A stretch of 64,000 nucleotides of DNA from Rhodobacteraceae bacterium M385 (lineage in GTDB: Bacteria > Pseudomonadota > Alphaproteobacteria > Rhodobacterales > Rhodobacteraceae). Of the stretch, positions 49,901 through 55,052 are shown piece after piece. The notes beneath the pieces are model-generated. The model saw nothing but the letters and a program-made list of their open reading frames with translations. It ran no database searches and was not told the DNA's origin. Each line of letters begins with the position of its first letter. The stretch's first letter is position 1. Position numbers and translations under genes: made by a program. The stretch covers positions 806,001 to 870,000 of the forward strand of contig CP081102.1 in assembly GCA_025141835.1 (NCBI GenBank). Reading direction: 5' to 3'.

Positions 49901-52900
49901 ACGACGGCCCTCACCGAAGATCTCACCATTGATGCCAACATGAGCATTGGTGAAGTGGGCGAAACGCCGAAAAACCTTTACCTCTACGTCGGTGATGACT
50001 TTGAGCAAACGGCTGCCAGCTCGATAGCGGTTACGGGCAACCTGAACTTGCAAGTTGACAGCTTTGGCAACGACGGAAACATCGTCATCCCCGCCTTCGG
50101 CGACAGCTACCGCATGGGCTCGACCGTCAACATCTTTGGCGCGATCTCCGCCGACAGCACCAACATCGTGGGCGGCGACGATGCCGACAGCGTTTTGATC
50201 CAACCCGGCACGCTTAGCGGAAACTTCCAAGTTCTGACCGGCATCGGGAAAGATACGATTACCGTCACTGAATTGGGCGAACGTGACCCAGCGGACCTCT
50301 TCCTTCTGGATGGTCAGGCGAATGCCGATGAATACATCATCAACCGCCGCAGTGGCGCGGTAAGCAACGTCATCACGGTCAAGGATTCCGGCAGTGAAAA
50401 CGACGGCGCGGACATTCTGACGATCAATGGCCGCGACGGTGCCGCGGATGAGGTGCTTGTCCGCAAGAACTTCATTGCGCTTCTGAACGAAAATCCCGAT
50501 GGCTCGCGGTCCGACAAGTTTGAGCGGATCAACTACGATGTATCGATCAACGGTCGCGTTCGGGTGAATACCCTTGGCGGCGACGATATGATTGCCTCCG
50601 ATGACACGAGCACCCTGATGACGCTGGATGGCGGAGCCGGGGACGATACGTTCCAAATCGGTCAGATGTTCGGCTCGGACCGGGTCGCGCCAAATGTGCT
50701 TCTGGGTGACGAGATCGAGACAAATGAAACCACGCAGGGCTTCTTGTCGGTGGGCAACAGCCACCCGATGGTGGTGTTCGGTGGCACCGGTGAGGACACG
50801 TTCAACGTCTACTCTAACAAGGGCCTGACCAAGCTGTATGGCGAAGATGGCAACGACTTGTTCGTCGTGCGTGCCTTTGTGCTGGCAGCGAACCCGAACA
50901 AAACAGCGGGCGGCGGCGATGCAGAGGCATTCGGCGGCGGCGGCGACGACAGCTTCTTGTATAACATCAACGCACCGCTCGCCATCGACGGCGGCGCCGG
51001 GGTGGATAGCATTGTCGTCTTGGGAACCGAGAAGAACGACAGCTTCCTGATCACCGAACAGGGCATCTTCGGTGCGGGCCTGAACGTGAGCTTCGAGGGC
51101 GTGGAACGGGCCGAGATTGACGGTCTGGAAGGCGATGACACCTTCTACGTGCAATCCACGGCGGCCGACATGACAGTCACGGTCATTGGCGGCTTGGGAT
51201 CGGACTTCATCAGCGTTGCGGGTGATGTCACCACCGATATCGTGTCGCTTGAGGTTGAAGGGTCTTCCGGCATCGTGAACCATGCGGTTCAGTCCGCCGA
51301 TCCCGCCTATAACGAGATATTCGTGGATGGTTTGCGCCTGAACGTCGCCAACGAGGGCTCTGGCCTGTTCGAGATCGACACCAGCGGCCTTGCAGTGTTG
51401 GAAGAGGGCGGCACCCATGGCTTCTACCGGGTGCGCATGACCGAAGCGATTGCTGCGACCGCCTATCTGACGGTATCCGCAACACGGTCCTCTACGCAGG
51501 ATCGCAGCCTTGCGGGGACGCGCAAAGCGGAGTCTATCATGGTCTCGTCCAGCGCAGCCTCGGGGTATGAGGAGGCTCAGGTTCTGACCTTCACAAACAC
51601 CACCGCTTGGCAAACCGTCTACGTGCAAGCACCCGAAGACGATGCGGCAGAAGGCACACGTAAGATCGTGGTGAGCCATCAGGCCCTCGCTGACACAACT
51701 GCGGCCGCGCCGATTGCGGAACGGATCAACACCACCAAGATCGCCAATGCGGAAGTCACTGTGTTCGACAACGATGCCTACGGCATCCGCGTCGAAGGCA
51801 ACCCGTCCTCGGTGAACATCGTGGAAGGGGGCGCTACGGCGACCCTGAACATCACCGCTTCGCGCCGCCCCGATACCGGCGAAACCATCGTTTACGAGGT
51901 TGATTATCCGGCGGGCGATTACACTGTCACCAGCGCCGATGCGATGACCTATATGGCGGATGGCAAGCTGCACTTGACGTTCACCGATGCCAACTACGCG
52001 ACAGGTATCGACATCGTCATCACAGCGATTGACGACACGATCGAGGAAAACCGCGAACGCCAGACCTTGGCGATTACCTTTGATGCGGCGGACACCACGC
52101 AGGCGTCTTGGGTTGATGTGGCCGATCCAACCGAAGTCGATGTGCGCATCTTCGACAATGACAAGGGCGAGGTTCTGGTAACGGAAACCAACGGCGATAC
52201 CATCGTTTCCGCCAGCGCGCCGGATACCTATACGCTGGTCCTGTCGAAAGAGCCGACCGCAGATGTGGTCGTCTCGGTCCTGACCGATGGCCAGACCATT
52301 GCCGACAGCACCGACCCTCGCTGGAATGCCGCCGATAAGACGGTAACCTTCACCGATGCAAATTGGGATCAGCCGATCACGATTGACCTGACGATTGGCA
52401 CGGTGACCAGCCAACCACAGCCCACCATTGACCCGGGGGCACAGAACCATCTGCTGTCCGGCATCCAAGGGCCGCTGTTCCTGTTCGGCGGCACAGGCCC
52501 CGGCGCGGACCGCGCAATCATCAAGGGCGTGACCTTGCCGACCGAGACCGATACCGACCTTGTGCAGGTCTCCAATCCGGTCAATGAGGATGAGCAAACC
52601 GACCGCCTTGTCATGTTCAACGACGGCAGCGCGGCGGTTCAGTCGGGCACGCTGGAGGAAGGCAACCTTTCGGGCTTCGACATGGGCACGACGGATCTGA
52701 CGCTGAACTTCGGCACCATTGCCGTGCCAGATTTGCAAACCTTCCGGGCGGGTATCAATTACACCAACATGGAAGTGGTGGAACTGCTTTTGGGCTCCAA
52801 CGCCGATACGCTGGATATCGACAGCACAGCGCAAGGCGCGTTGACGGTTGTGCACGGCGGCGGTGGCGCGGACACGATCCGCGTGACAGCAGGCGCGCAG

Positions 52901-55024
52901 GCGGGTGGCGCGGATCGCATGTTGGCGATCCTTGGCGATACCACCCAAGACGGCAAACGCTACAACAGCCGCACCGATGCCCTCGATGGGTCGGGCCGCC
53001 AGTTTGCCGCCGGTGGCGATGACGTGATTGACGCCAGCGGCGCATCTGGGTTCGTCATTGCTTACGGTGGGGTCGGCAACGACCTGATCACAGGCAGCAA
53101 CCACAACGACCATCTGCTTGGTGGCTCGGGTGACGATACGCTGCACGCCTTGGCCGGCTCGGATCATGTATATGGTGACAACGGCCTGCGTATTGATCAA
53201 TCGGTTCGCCTTGATCAGCAGCCTCAGTTGATCTCCATCATCACCGAGCAGGCGCAACCCGATGCGGGCTTCAACGCGCAAACCGGCGATGCCTTGGCGG
53301 CTGCGGGCGCTGACCTGATCACAGGCAGCGGCAGCAACCTGGTGGTCGCGGACTTCGGTATCGTGGATCAGATCGCAGGTACAAACCGTGCCTATGACAC
53401 CGCAAGCCTTGTGGCCGTCCGCTCGGTACGAGAGACCGAAGGTGCCGCCGACGTCGTCACCTTGACCGGAACGGGCCGGGATATCGTGGTGGGCGGCGCG
53501 GGTGCCGATGATATCGCCACCGCAGCGGATGAGGCGATTATCTTCGGTGACACCGCGCTTCTCAGCTTCGCAGCAGACGGCGTGCAGGCCCTTGTTGCCA
53601 CCACATCGGCCACGAACGGCGCGGTCGGTGCCAACGATAGCATCAACGCTGGCAACGGCGCGGAATGGGTCATTGGCAGCGTCGGCGTTGACGAGGTGAA
53701 CCTTGGCTCTGGCGGCGGTGTCGTTCTGGGCGACAACGGACGTATCGAAGCGGATGCAAGCGGCCAGTTGGTGCGGATTGAGACCATCGAAAGCATCATT
53801 GGTGCCGGTGACATCATCACCGCGGGTGATGGAACGACCCATGTCTTTGGCGGTGCCGGTGCAGATGACATCACCACTGCCGGTGGCGACGATGTGATCG
53901 CGGGCGACATGGCCGTTCTTACCTTCAACACAGGTGTCCGGTCCGTATTTGAAAGCGTGATCGAAGATCCCGCCCACGGCGGCGACGATTCCGTAAGCTC
54001 GGGTGCCGGTGATGATTGGGTGATCCTGGGCGAAGGCGATGACACATCGCTTAGCGCTGCGGGCCTGAACATCGTGATTGGTGACGCAGGCCGGATCGAG
54101 GCCGAGGGCGCCACGGGCTTCTACAACCGGGTGGAGTCGACGCAACCTGACACTGGCGGAAACGACTCGATCACCGGCGGCTCGGACCGTGACGTGCAAA
54201 TCGGCGGGGCTGGCAGTGATCTGCTGATCGGCAACGCGGGCAACGATCTGCTGCAAGGCGACAACGGCCTGCTGACCCGGACCGGCTCCATCGAATTCGG
54301 AGAGCGGACGTTTGAAAGCACCTTCATCCGGTCTGGCGATGACGACACGTTGATCGGCGACACACAGGCCGACCCGACAATCGGGCGCGATGTCATGATC
54401 GGCGGCATTGGCGATGATTTGTTCAGCCTCGATTATGGAACCGACATTGCGGCAGGCGAATTCCTGCGGCTTCGGTTCGAACCCGTGGGCGGTGGCAAGG
54501 ACTTGGTCACATCCTTCCTGACGCCCGCTGTTCGCGACCTCGATCTGTTGGTTCAGCTGACCCTTGGCGTGAACTTCGCCTCGGCCCGGTCCGAGATCAT
54601 CAGCGTCAGCGCCGATGAGGAAGGTTTTGGTCTCGGAGGCACAATTAACCTAGGCACGCTGGAAGGTGAGCGTCTGGATCTGCTGATTGAGCTGGCCGAG
54701 TTCTTCGGCGAAGCCGCGACAGATGATCTATTGTCGCTTCTGGCAGAGGCTGGCGGCGCGAATGGGCTGTCTGGTTTCCGTATGATCTCTGAGGGGCAAC
54801 TTCTGGGCGGCGACGAAGCGAACCCGATCACCGAAGATGGCACTCCGCCCGAGCAAGACAGCGATCAGGGGCAGGGCAACGCGCCCATCCCCGACGATCA
54901 AGCGGCCTTGCAACCCGGCGGCGCGGCAGATCTTGCGCAGCTGGAGTCCGAGATTGCGGCCTTCATTGCCCAAACAGATCAAACGCCCCCTTGGCAGATG
55001 GGTGGCTGGCGCATAGGCACTTAG
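28964..55024 (+). CDS. Giant LEPR-XLL repeat protein (8,686 aa), predicted secreted or surface adhesin
   Basis: This single 26 kb open frame has no interruption. The N-terminus has no Sec signal peptide; instead a basic stretch leads to LEPRLLLSADP at residues 69-79, the LEPR-XLL motif of very large repetitive proteins. RTX-like Gly/Asp nonapeptides occur near residues 970-1010, 1460-1495, 7220-7235 and 8025-8490 and should bind calcium. Residues about 1840-4785 are a Gly/Ala/Val-rich repeat region; 6015-6370 are helical repeats; 7470-7815 hold about three Calx-beta-like modules ending in FDND. The C-terminal 70 residues are acidic and proline-rich, with one amphipathic helix. The ATG at 28964 is chosen over a TTG at 28895. 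Neighbours encode export machinery. Adhesion is inferred from architecture. Confidence 0.93.
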   Translation: MSFPFAKKEFEGAWRWSGSTPDAAQAPVLPIQKASSQPVFSDWLNGFVSGVFGRDRTHLPKRRPGIDTLEPRLLLSADPLTSVAMTMSAGEATLRVAEVEYNRGTVDHPDNVTERRVQLIQGVTGAGADNVVAERRIIEIDGKNRIVTGGWDESSSILTDLTIGGSSGVDKLTIDQSILSLADFNQFSINLGAGDDEIIGPEASAGLVWSLNDTAGTGELAILQPTGDATNPTEADRTLDNRVTYEGGRDEFLQFSGVKKITAEATRDIISDRTGGAAEYGLTWSSSGEVTLQQRTSVSGVGGTGSGVGVTIVGAEGLAGSDGNDLHVNLSGQSVSTGFAGADLNAESGEIRLYASVDVARLSPTMFETQGATGMTGTGGIDIGRAGRGVDINLGGGVDKLVGTDDLIEWTITGRGTGSTFAGSGTLNFYDFPESPATPEEAGDWIEYANTQANFFGVDEIVGGDRDDRLILDYAAGLNVLIQGTEGEPTVEVSGGGGVDLRASAVEVLDARQGGATIDYRNQSYDVTIDFDLGEATGFLSISGFTGAISGAGDDQVIAASDTVLIQTGAGEDIITLTRFTSAATIDAGADEDILRGDTDARSNEIAYVDDLDPNTPEPELNAAGTHYTDPLGSEFRVEVLDGNGADGRYRTVLGNGTAQGAAATFANVESIEGQGTSGDDDTLIMALSGTTPDLVWHVTDVYKGVITAGAVTLAYSTIARGVNAGSRDLTLSYSGDGSDIGEYTGDVIVDLMDGVAAGLNEFSGDVQTLIGSAKNDALLGNAATTLIRGLDGNDQLGLVTLDGATAEGGTGSNTLAYRNATGTVTLTGTELAQLVGTTTTTASHSGISDAIILADEADTLGVTINAAAFAGSTILKGAAGVDLLTSGQGTENFFIASGGADVMTNTSTTGATYVGQDLVGDYTATNTTAAIITVSTVGAVDTLNGVFSLIRLIGDENDNVFDASGLTHASAALFGQGGDDDLTGGALDDTLSGGEGHDSFVGGGGTGDTVQEIGFRSYFLGASGLFHDHETDTGSVLGVDLPASTADGDGFQLEIVGLDGIALSTATLSFDAETFQVETAISALRQFDQTAYDVVVTRDGDGRITRVELQFKAAYTGRDLGLAMTARGTNTATSGGVAAAFTAVGAEVAGTRSSAVETLSGIEIADLTFETEIAGVADVAGWSGTVKITGSDRTDHVTLGADDSAALGDGDDYLTLTGAGALAAGVVLDGGEGFDRLTAQTPTQVLTLTDATVSFGAGASVNHASFEDYTLLGSGLADVIDASGLGAGALTAATKLSTLNNGAGLPIRMSDNDAMEVVNRDENGAPLAAEAFDNGERAYDLKVIHGDGTIGYVDLQEGAETMADVLTAFNAVDNLSATITAGQLIITSSISGDLRFEGIEVDNSGSAGAPTAAQPNPVVTDIYVDSSMLEALGLSEVVFSGNSVTSTLGSGISAMIDGGAGDDTITGSAGDDLIITGQGVDSVTGGAGTDHLLLSQAGLAGDFTVTTATGGRFDVGVGGTTATNFGGIETLEIRGDTSAQSVTATDWTGNFIYRTGGGADSIAKSGGVNTIIVDSPTGTPATPTITGAANPLDQVFISMNGEVTADLSVLLAGITDAITLGATPVKIDELRTTRVEANLNGNLTFGQDTNFTGGGHVTIESESISVTNDIIQTGGTPDTNRLIFKTNQFSQSRGTMISSTGDVMFVGRAEDRRWTSGFYQINATDIDYSFGVDGGSGIADVEGRNIRIDLRAGKLPAEEISTGDTDDGGFNFLETLESAGLTILDVLESMSLISANSRLVANVDLVATEHSRFTTTGTGEHGDLDIRVVTEGVNSAKPIAILAGLGFGLGQVYQHITIDADLQISGDMDLRSIVDMSNSVVAGSGGLAGFGVGIAVTVTLIENTVSVTPKAGSNIVGDLRVTADTIERIYTEGTASAGEDGVLAVGIAVEVGINTTTARVAGADLSVGGNLVVQASNHKMALLKKIGYIIPFQTVGTTAGAAVGTVSGGNFIDDVIKGLVPIDAVKTVAVSQAAKKSDNKLIQWVNSKMEPDQNPQPPKFQVSGGIGIQIDHDTVEAAIGNADGSASLIKVGGDTSVNAIASVRPKMIATAFSSNEGAKSGSSDIAGAVALNVADMHIHADALIESGMTLRAQGAVSVNASSENKIDPFGIWGGNLVKPVLDAAGNPTYRLDNGVLTDGDDAPVTGSVDISAGDLVQDGDTRWRAKLPQTGIDLTTEDFANEVANWEEVTPTGTAVTVFGTAANYVDDNFGLAGNLFDVWAQSYARGETFGLAISTSVIVLDYTANAEIKDGAKVVVTATGEDNGTAGTGNNVSVTAAAQNDMIALHGNFAPFGPTTGDSANPERNKGFKKGLGSFYTNYKNEVKGSKAVQNPLGDQETDNAVGAAVSLLFESTQATATIGDATIIANDVTMASSARHLNFGLAAAGGKGGALSLNGSWNHTTVNSSAISRIGSGADITLSGNLDVDATELTTIVQFAGAVSQSESVAVGISGLTFLSDRRADAIVGGGAGGGSIDVDGDVTFDAGVEGVIIGGAIAAAIAKPAPPASPTAGSGTTSGGAAGAAGGNAALPTGVSQQASNSKTGVSVAGSAIGYEEDIFVHADITGLATLNAGTLSLRAEDRANRILVTGGAAVTTTDKGVGVAGAFVVVVSDKDISATVATNAGQAMDLTAGSVLMKAADKAVYFSLAVGVAVSTGSKGVGVSGSVTVTVARSEIDAGFLGQSDGKINLSTPGAVDLATRNDSVWVHISGAGAYGGTAGVGVSVGVVVMDSLLDTHLDHVVSAPTMPTGSVKAIAVNSITLVNLSFGAAVSGGSKGGAGVGMVAFNIYRASTVVKSEGADLDVSGTGAITLVAFDETALAATAGGVAISSGQAAVGVAIAVNIADEGEKNGTTRGTEVVLTNTSLSAGSGLLSTIATSDLTMVSIAVAGAGSQRFALAGSAAVNRNDIGTKVTADEATTLTGSGAIRAEAVNVSDHTALAGAVAIAVDPSAGASGGAGIAINLIDTDVTTQVNGTVTTPGNVSVTARADQTNVTIAMGGAGSGGFSLGGSLAITHVEGDVSATVAPTTAKTWSVNDLTVSAQDSSSVTSIAGALGVGLSFGGVGLAFGFVNITRSVTSSVGGPVTINAAGHVEVLAGSRRSANAAADDPYLDNAIDGLGDDAFNSDTGVGEQDLRSQVVNITAAIGGSKMVGVGFNLAHTKVDRTISATVADGATLNLNTSNTAILPNEAGQTRGLTVRADDASGIVVVAVGAAAAVGPESPIAVAIAGSVAYSDIESHVVAEIGAATINLNNSADLAVLSRNSSLIVSIAFGAAVAVGGTAGSGAVGFSAGVNRVSGEVGSRLSGTINATGSAAGANNIFVDAENTAHIVSVSLAAAISVSTGGKASFSGGGAGSGSIIRGATYAVVNDATIANADTLSVDAEATSIITTVVLGVAVSVTASDSGGAFSLGIAASTNSTEGLGRNIAGLPTDAGYIVASRIVDSDVTLRGALNVNALSDQKITAVVIAASVAVAATGGFSLSAAGAGAGAGNYGQSRVLAEIVGSSATDRVIAEGITVHAVNVSKITAVIGAAAVGVSVAGGGGAAVALAAAVAVNEIEASTVARVSGLSHALGLSAGSGALNILADTTRGSGGSKQMLEINTVSVSAAVAVTASGATAISVSASGAFAFNRITGETIAELSDINNGQAGSVTVRALNEADIDANVVSVAASVAAGAAGGSLGVSIGAVVVSNKIGTKDDNFEITARVKDARMNVTGTMDVTATNTSTINASGSAVSAAVAVSTDLAGALSGAGAGVYNTVRMNTLAEVSRDNGPAGANNMLTVGSLAVSATDTSDIDAVAVGASVAAAVAGLGVGVAVSIGVSIASNDISNSAIAKIEDSALASDLMVLAGSAGTGGSISVLADNNATAFAKAVAASVAASFGLFGGLALSGAGGRAENLVSNVSEALVTNARLSVQGPVGTGARDHGGIKVEATSDTDLTAHIVSVAAAASAGLVAGAGSIGVSILFSRVGGDAAADREHRTRAVVSGSVLNASGAITINADAIETHHVEAAAASVAIAIGIGGAVAGAGIGVTVTNYSTVEALSDNSLLTAGGDISITSFAETIVDDTVPLGTPSTMVGVAVSVGLGAISVNVNILHVDVENTSHAFITSDANSGTIVDAGGDLTVAADSLATMVDLNGVGVAIAGGGIAATGGGLEITMTAANDVQAKIDLGGRNAQVRAMNGDIIVKANEVANFGSEVVNLNVAATAIGIAVGAAVVTNRHESTVAATIKDARVTGLTVTALATTDVNINETKTTGVSVGPVAVEVNVARAEADGQTYVDVDNAVVVGQDLVDLAARANLFLRSTATGVSAGLGAFGSQHTYTDAGQSHAVDVGVNIKAGSELVSTQVNIISDLSTDMFARSTAGGGGGLTALGALSNVRDDATSKVTIASGTEIIGDGVNIAARADREMDGNADAYSIAVASGAGASLTLAALGDAIVEFEQGAGRTKVTGRAIQIDSYNKVYKESIINSSDSNTVYSGAGNLAGLSIIGTKSDIGTSSNKSVSNVLLGDTWIEGQGSFTNPSRVTVRALTNHSVADSVAVDAVSGLAGLAVATTFQTIHADTNVSMDGAFIDNLGGEVMIETRANLRNTTDAAVFQTGALSANLGIDAKAETYSATTIDVDDSVIEGSRVELNAGKANGIVNSTVSRTAANGSLVSLSISLGVALQTNTTALTSTVNVTGASKINSAGNLVLSAERGLLQESNDGLVLVLAIPPYGYNVTNQGGHSASNNVNIDSGASLRAGVNYQTYYEVGYVGTNSLNQWADNINSGDATRQLTAAEKAEIGVAENQDYTIGFWDSNNLAVDVAQGDVIQLDAANMDRSTGIAGHFYVFLGSGTTPIVTQATDYTNTALWHDLGASPSQQLQDVAVNSNALSYMRDAFFEQIVVVRAARLDDPVISVGELATLLAAQYQQVQGWIRDHNSNPEALVRYAAQLAQIEVQMRQLGLTPPSETGGVPVVNESLQAIFITMPDITAAPGSIYIHSDAPASSYSTLVGGADPTLLAHKDVQVDVKSDLFMMHRVNDVVIKDTRIARISEATGDYLEFAPGNIYVNDALVPGSTVRSGAAEAEINILVNSGNKSDYAYIDAIATIYAANNSVPDPANPANLIPATLPNLPPDLYLLGALVNDLGAVKVTTSTGAIRLTGTILAKTVNISSGGDFIVSTDWYHAGANPQTYDGVIDWREAIESRGPGLSKKGDSNTDYGVESGNSASATEGSTEGTTAADAIEAAKIAAASKSAVIANGVVSIVATNVNVNGLIQSGVQEASIYIPETFTPPASSQSLITSADEGLGGITFASVNGTQVPLRGRWDATEKAIILDDMAFAGGRIEITGNVFSTGQGQLLVASGYANLRIQNHSTEKLILNNIDTSLDREGVIQITDTLGKPADWVAKRTVYTENAGGMDVTVYRGAIARDPVTNDFLGVTFTAQGTTSLNQNRTTYDPKEDTFYIWTEGQKLTLQTIETRYTKTFNFFFNFDAGAGTLLSENVEPVDPRPLSESESIQALNEIQALGGWNVLLNSNGVPISGEPTENADIIGRFSNVSNAKVDLKNGDIVKSGSTYYQFKGYNGSTGVNLEVELSDLFTAGGDLKTDFGPTSDDLNNSFNVITTADFDESDADKGEYLSDYKNKTVTERRWSEGGGYLKKKTVYNEKTTVEGIKKYWDIGLRADHAIEVGFLTSSAIPTVHIESVGDLQITGSIETAAHASVSINNVFGTASKAVGMNGGAVVATDRISISGDFQAMRTNGKVDLTLVTFVDPPAPAAFSAFASAALFSASSEPTAPSTAKIIDIVSNSDIEIGIGSNTNADGSVILRKAWSNGGNVYINAPQGIFAEVRAGSEPHIKGNRVELQSTKSTIGTSTNPILIDTNDMVVGGGFAAAAALGVHVVETSGDMHLVKPEVITTDFIREDQAEGTISVGTLNGIVSLGTLSGNILDYNFEDDTALTEARLAAYQDRFGLADASRTIAGRALDGAVRTANSEYNDYWALVRTPGGSGPVSADLNSVAAFNTLVTNTAAANGISEADARAQQTARFADIHAAEYDKSYRDTASYNDYYAIIFNAGETVAVADMSTFKAEAARQLTNSFGTSLAETYGSIHRFLADQDVATGSDVRTYIDSIHVDAVDKPDLGASVGLQALVDAALPAGATPEERADAIEAAVNKFRIIHDALWQASNAALTAYVTEVRLSEEAAGVDTDIVAMFTAARGDISADLAAGTFDALVPGFDGAATAASINTALEYRFTVLHEANMDRATPKATYVESLFLEDAARDAAIDVELQKIGSMNSALPSAVASKLYPLLQVGAILGGATAAAENANIIAPEVILNAAGDKAAGEGRIGTLTEPVDIDFTADVDIHDGLSNTEKQKRLDAQNLRRALQTQDVIDVVHQIYVRTGGETIMAAGTAPAEGALEADSGNWTKVNMVFADLLDGAHPTTTVKAGEVLVLWNVWPDQTGGDATARTYKLFQYNGTADAVFDPQTVNWSAPGGTWTDITNAINKVPETGSVTVGDGEYFKDLWDVQRVSAQPFADVNLRATSTTAPLLLEMISTGMAGIGHDGETLNVRKADSGGFLRILTTGNLVDVSGTSGPAATAQEYISLISDGEIGSADTAFSINASGNSVLLVQATRDATIEQQGGDLTVQRALVGGDLTLTMANGLKIGDIDSLGGTVTLNVGGDVTDLANDDADPSADITAVRLVLDVDGSFGAPGQRVETNIGTTVEGTVGGALYLHEFTVLTLANAGLSVTGFADILAEQSIQGAVSGTITAAGLTMRSKLGNIGDVGQSLDILLTGTGTLLNAQAVNEIWLTSRGDIRVDEVQSGNIVTIASDTNIVDGNTDNLVNIATTTARLQAGVGIGSVGNDLELNVDRLAMDAGLGGATVENVKALRIDENYYGGFGVKSLGDTRIFVRETTALTEDLTIDANMSIGEVGETPKNLYLYVGDDFEQTAASSIAVTGNLNLQVDSFGNDGNIVIPAFGDSYRMGSTVNIFGAISADSTNIVGGDDADSVLIQPGTLSGNFQVLTGIGKDTITVTELGERDPADLFLLDGQANADEYIINRRSGAVSNVITVKDSGSENDGADILTINGRDGAADEVLVRKNFIALLNENPDGSRSDKFERINYDVSINGRVRVNTLGGDDMIASDDTSTLMTLDGGAGDDTFQIGQMFGSDRVAPNVLLGDEIETNETTQGFLSVGNSHPMVVFGGTGEDTFNVYSNKGLTKLYGEDGNDLFVVRAFVLAANPNKTAGGGDAEAFGGGGDDSFLYNINAPLAIDGGAGVDSIVVLGTEKNDSFLITEQGIFGAGLNVSFEGVERAEIDGLEGDDTFYVQSTAADMTVTVIGGLGSDFISVAGDVTTDIVSLEVEGSSGIVNHAVQSADPAYNEIFVDGLRLNVANEGSGLFEIDTSGLAVLEEGGTHGFYRVRMTEAIAATAYLTVSATRSSTQDRSLAGTRKAESIMVSSSAASGYEEAQVLTFTNTTAWQTVYVQAPEDDAAEGTRKIVVSHQALADTTAAAPIAERINTTKIANAEVTVFDNDAYGIRVEGNPSSVNIVEGGATATLNITASRRPDTGETIVYEVDYPAGDYTVTSADAMTYMADGKLHLTFTDANYATGIDIVITAIDDTIEENRERQTLAITFDAADTTQASWVDVADPTEVDVRIFDNDKGEVLVTETNGDTIVSASAPDTYTLVLSKEPTADVVVSVLTDGQTIADSTDPRWNAADKTVTFTDANWDQPITIDLTIGTVTSQPQPTIDPGAQNHLLSGIQGPLFLFGGTGPGADRAIIKGVTLPTETDTDLVQVSNPVNEDEQTDRLVMFNDGSAAVQSGTLEEGNLSGFDMGTTDLTLNFGTIAVPDLQTFRAGINYTNMEVVELLLGSNADTLDIDSTAQGALTVVHGGGGADTIRVTAGAQAGGADRMLAILGDTTQDGKRYNSRTDALDGSGRQFAAGGDDVIDASGASGFVIAYGGVGNDLITGSNHNDHLLGGSGDDTLHALAGSDHVYGDNGLRIDQSVRLDQQPQLISIITEQAQPDAGFNAQTGDALAAAGADLITGSGSNLVVADFGIVDQIAGTNRAYDTASLVAVRSVRETEGAADVVTLTGTGRDIVVGGAGADDIATAADEAIIFGDTALLSFAADGVQALVATTSATNGAVGANDSINAGNGAEWVIGSVGVDEVNLGSGGGVVLGDNGRIEADASGQLVRIETIESIIGAGDIITAGDGTTHVFGGAGADDITTAGGDDVIAGDMAVLTFNTGVRSVFESVIEDPAHGGDDSVSSGAGDDWVILGEGDDTSLSAAGLNIVIGDAGRIEAEGATGFYNRVESTQPDTGGNDSITGGSDRDVQIGGAGSDLLIGNAGNDLLQGDNGLLTRTGSIEFGERTFESTFIRSGDDDTLIGDTQADPTIGRDVMIGGIGDDLFSLDYGTDIAAGEFLRLRFEPVGGGKDLVTSFLTPAVRDLDLLVQLTLGVNFASARSEIISVSADEEGFGLGGTINLGTLEGERLDLLIELAEFFGEAATDDLLSLLAEAGGANGLSGFRMISEGQLLGGDEANPITEDGTPPEQDSDQGQGNAPIPDDQAALQPGGAADLAQLESEIAAFIAQTDQTPPWQMGGWRIGT
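29168..29200 (+). other. LEPR-XLL motif of the giant protein
   Basis: It encodes LEPRLLLSADP (residues 69-79), preceded by the basic LPKRRPG. In this protein class the motif sits near the N-terminus ahead of the repeat body and is probably a sorting or recognition signal; its partner is unknown to me. Confidence 0.85.
31873..31990 (+). repeat. RTX-like Gly/Asp repeats, N-terminal cluster
   Basis: It encodes GQGGDDDLTGGALDDTLSGG followed by GEGHDSFVGGGG, matching the GGxGxDxUx calcium-binding nonapeptide. A second short cluster (GGAGDDTITGSAGDD) lies at 33340-33440. Confidence 0.8.
34480..43320 (+). repeat. Long Gly/Ala/Val-rich repeat region of the giant protein
   Basis: About 2,950 residues consist of units of roughly 60-75 residues. 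Each unit has a hydrophobic small-residue run (such as VVSVAASVAAGAAGGSLGVS or AVAVGASVAAAVAGLGVGVA), then an Asn/Thr-containing turn, then a polar strand with repeated V/I-x-A. Around 39960-41182 successive runs are spaced 181-222 bases apart. The pattern fits a long parallel beta-helix or beta-solenoid; the fold is inferred. Confidence 0.75.
47008..48080 (+). repeat. Helical repeat block inside the giant protein
   Basis: About 357 residues (6015-6372) look alpha-helical and fall into about five divergent units of 65-80 residues. Each opens with a segment like RFxxxHxA (RFADIHAAEYD, KFRIIHDALWQ, YRFTVLHEANM) and later has a Y-rich helix and an Asp/Ala-rich helix. The rest of the protein is beta-rich, so this block stands out. 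I recognise no family. Confidence 0.6.
51373..52410 (+). repeat. Three Calx-beta-like modules of the giant protein
   Basis: The modules span about 51373-51776, 51782-52164 and 52173-52410. The first two end in VFDND and IFDND, the typical Calx-beta closing strand and turn. The second has VNIVEGGATATLNITASRRP at its start. Such domains bind calcium and are common in adhesins. Confidence 0.75.
53040..54430 (+). repeat. C-terminal RTX-like repeat cluster
   Basis: Repeated segments such as GGSGDDTLHALAGSDHVYGD, GGAGADDITTAGGDDVIAGD and IGGAGSDLLIGNAGNDLLQG fit calcium-binding RTX nonapeptides, separated by longer spacers. RTX regions close to the C-terminus are typical of type I-secreted proteins. 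Confidence 0.85.
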
Positions 55025-55052
55025 GTCAATGATTTGAATATATTGGTCCCCT

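Noticed and set aside
49739..54256. Open frame of about 1,500 codons on the minus strand inside the giant gene
   Set aside because: It is a shadow of the Gly/Asp/Ala-rich plus-strand gene: RTX-type codons (GGC, GAC, GCC) give few stops on the other strand. The translated product has no recognisable domain.
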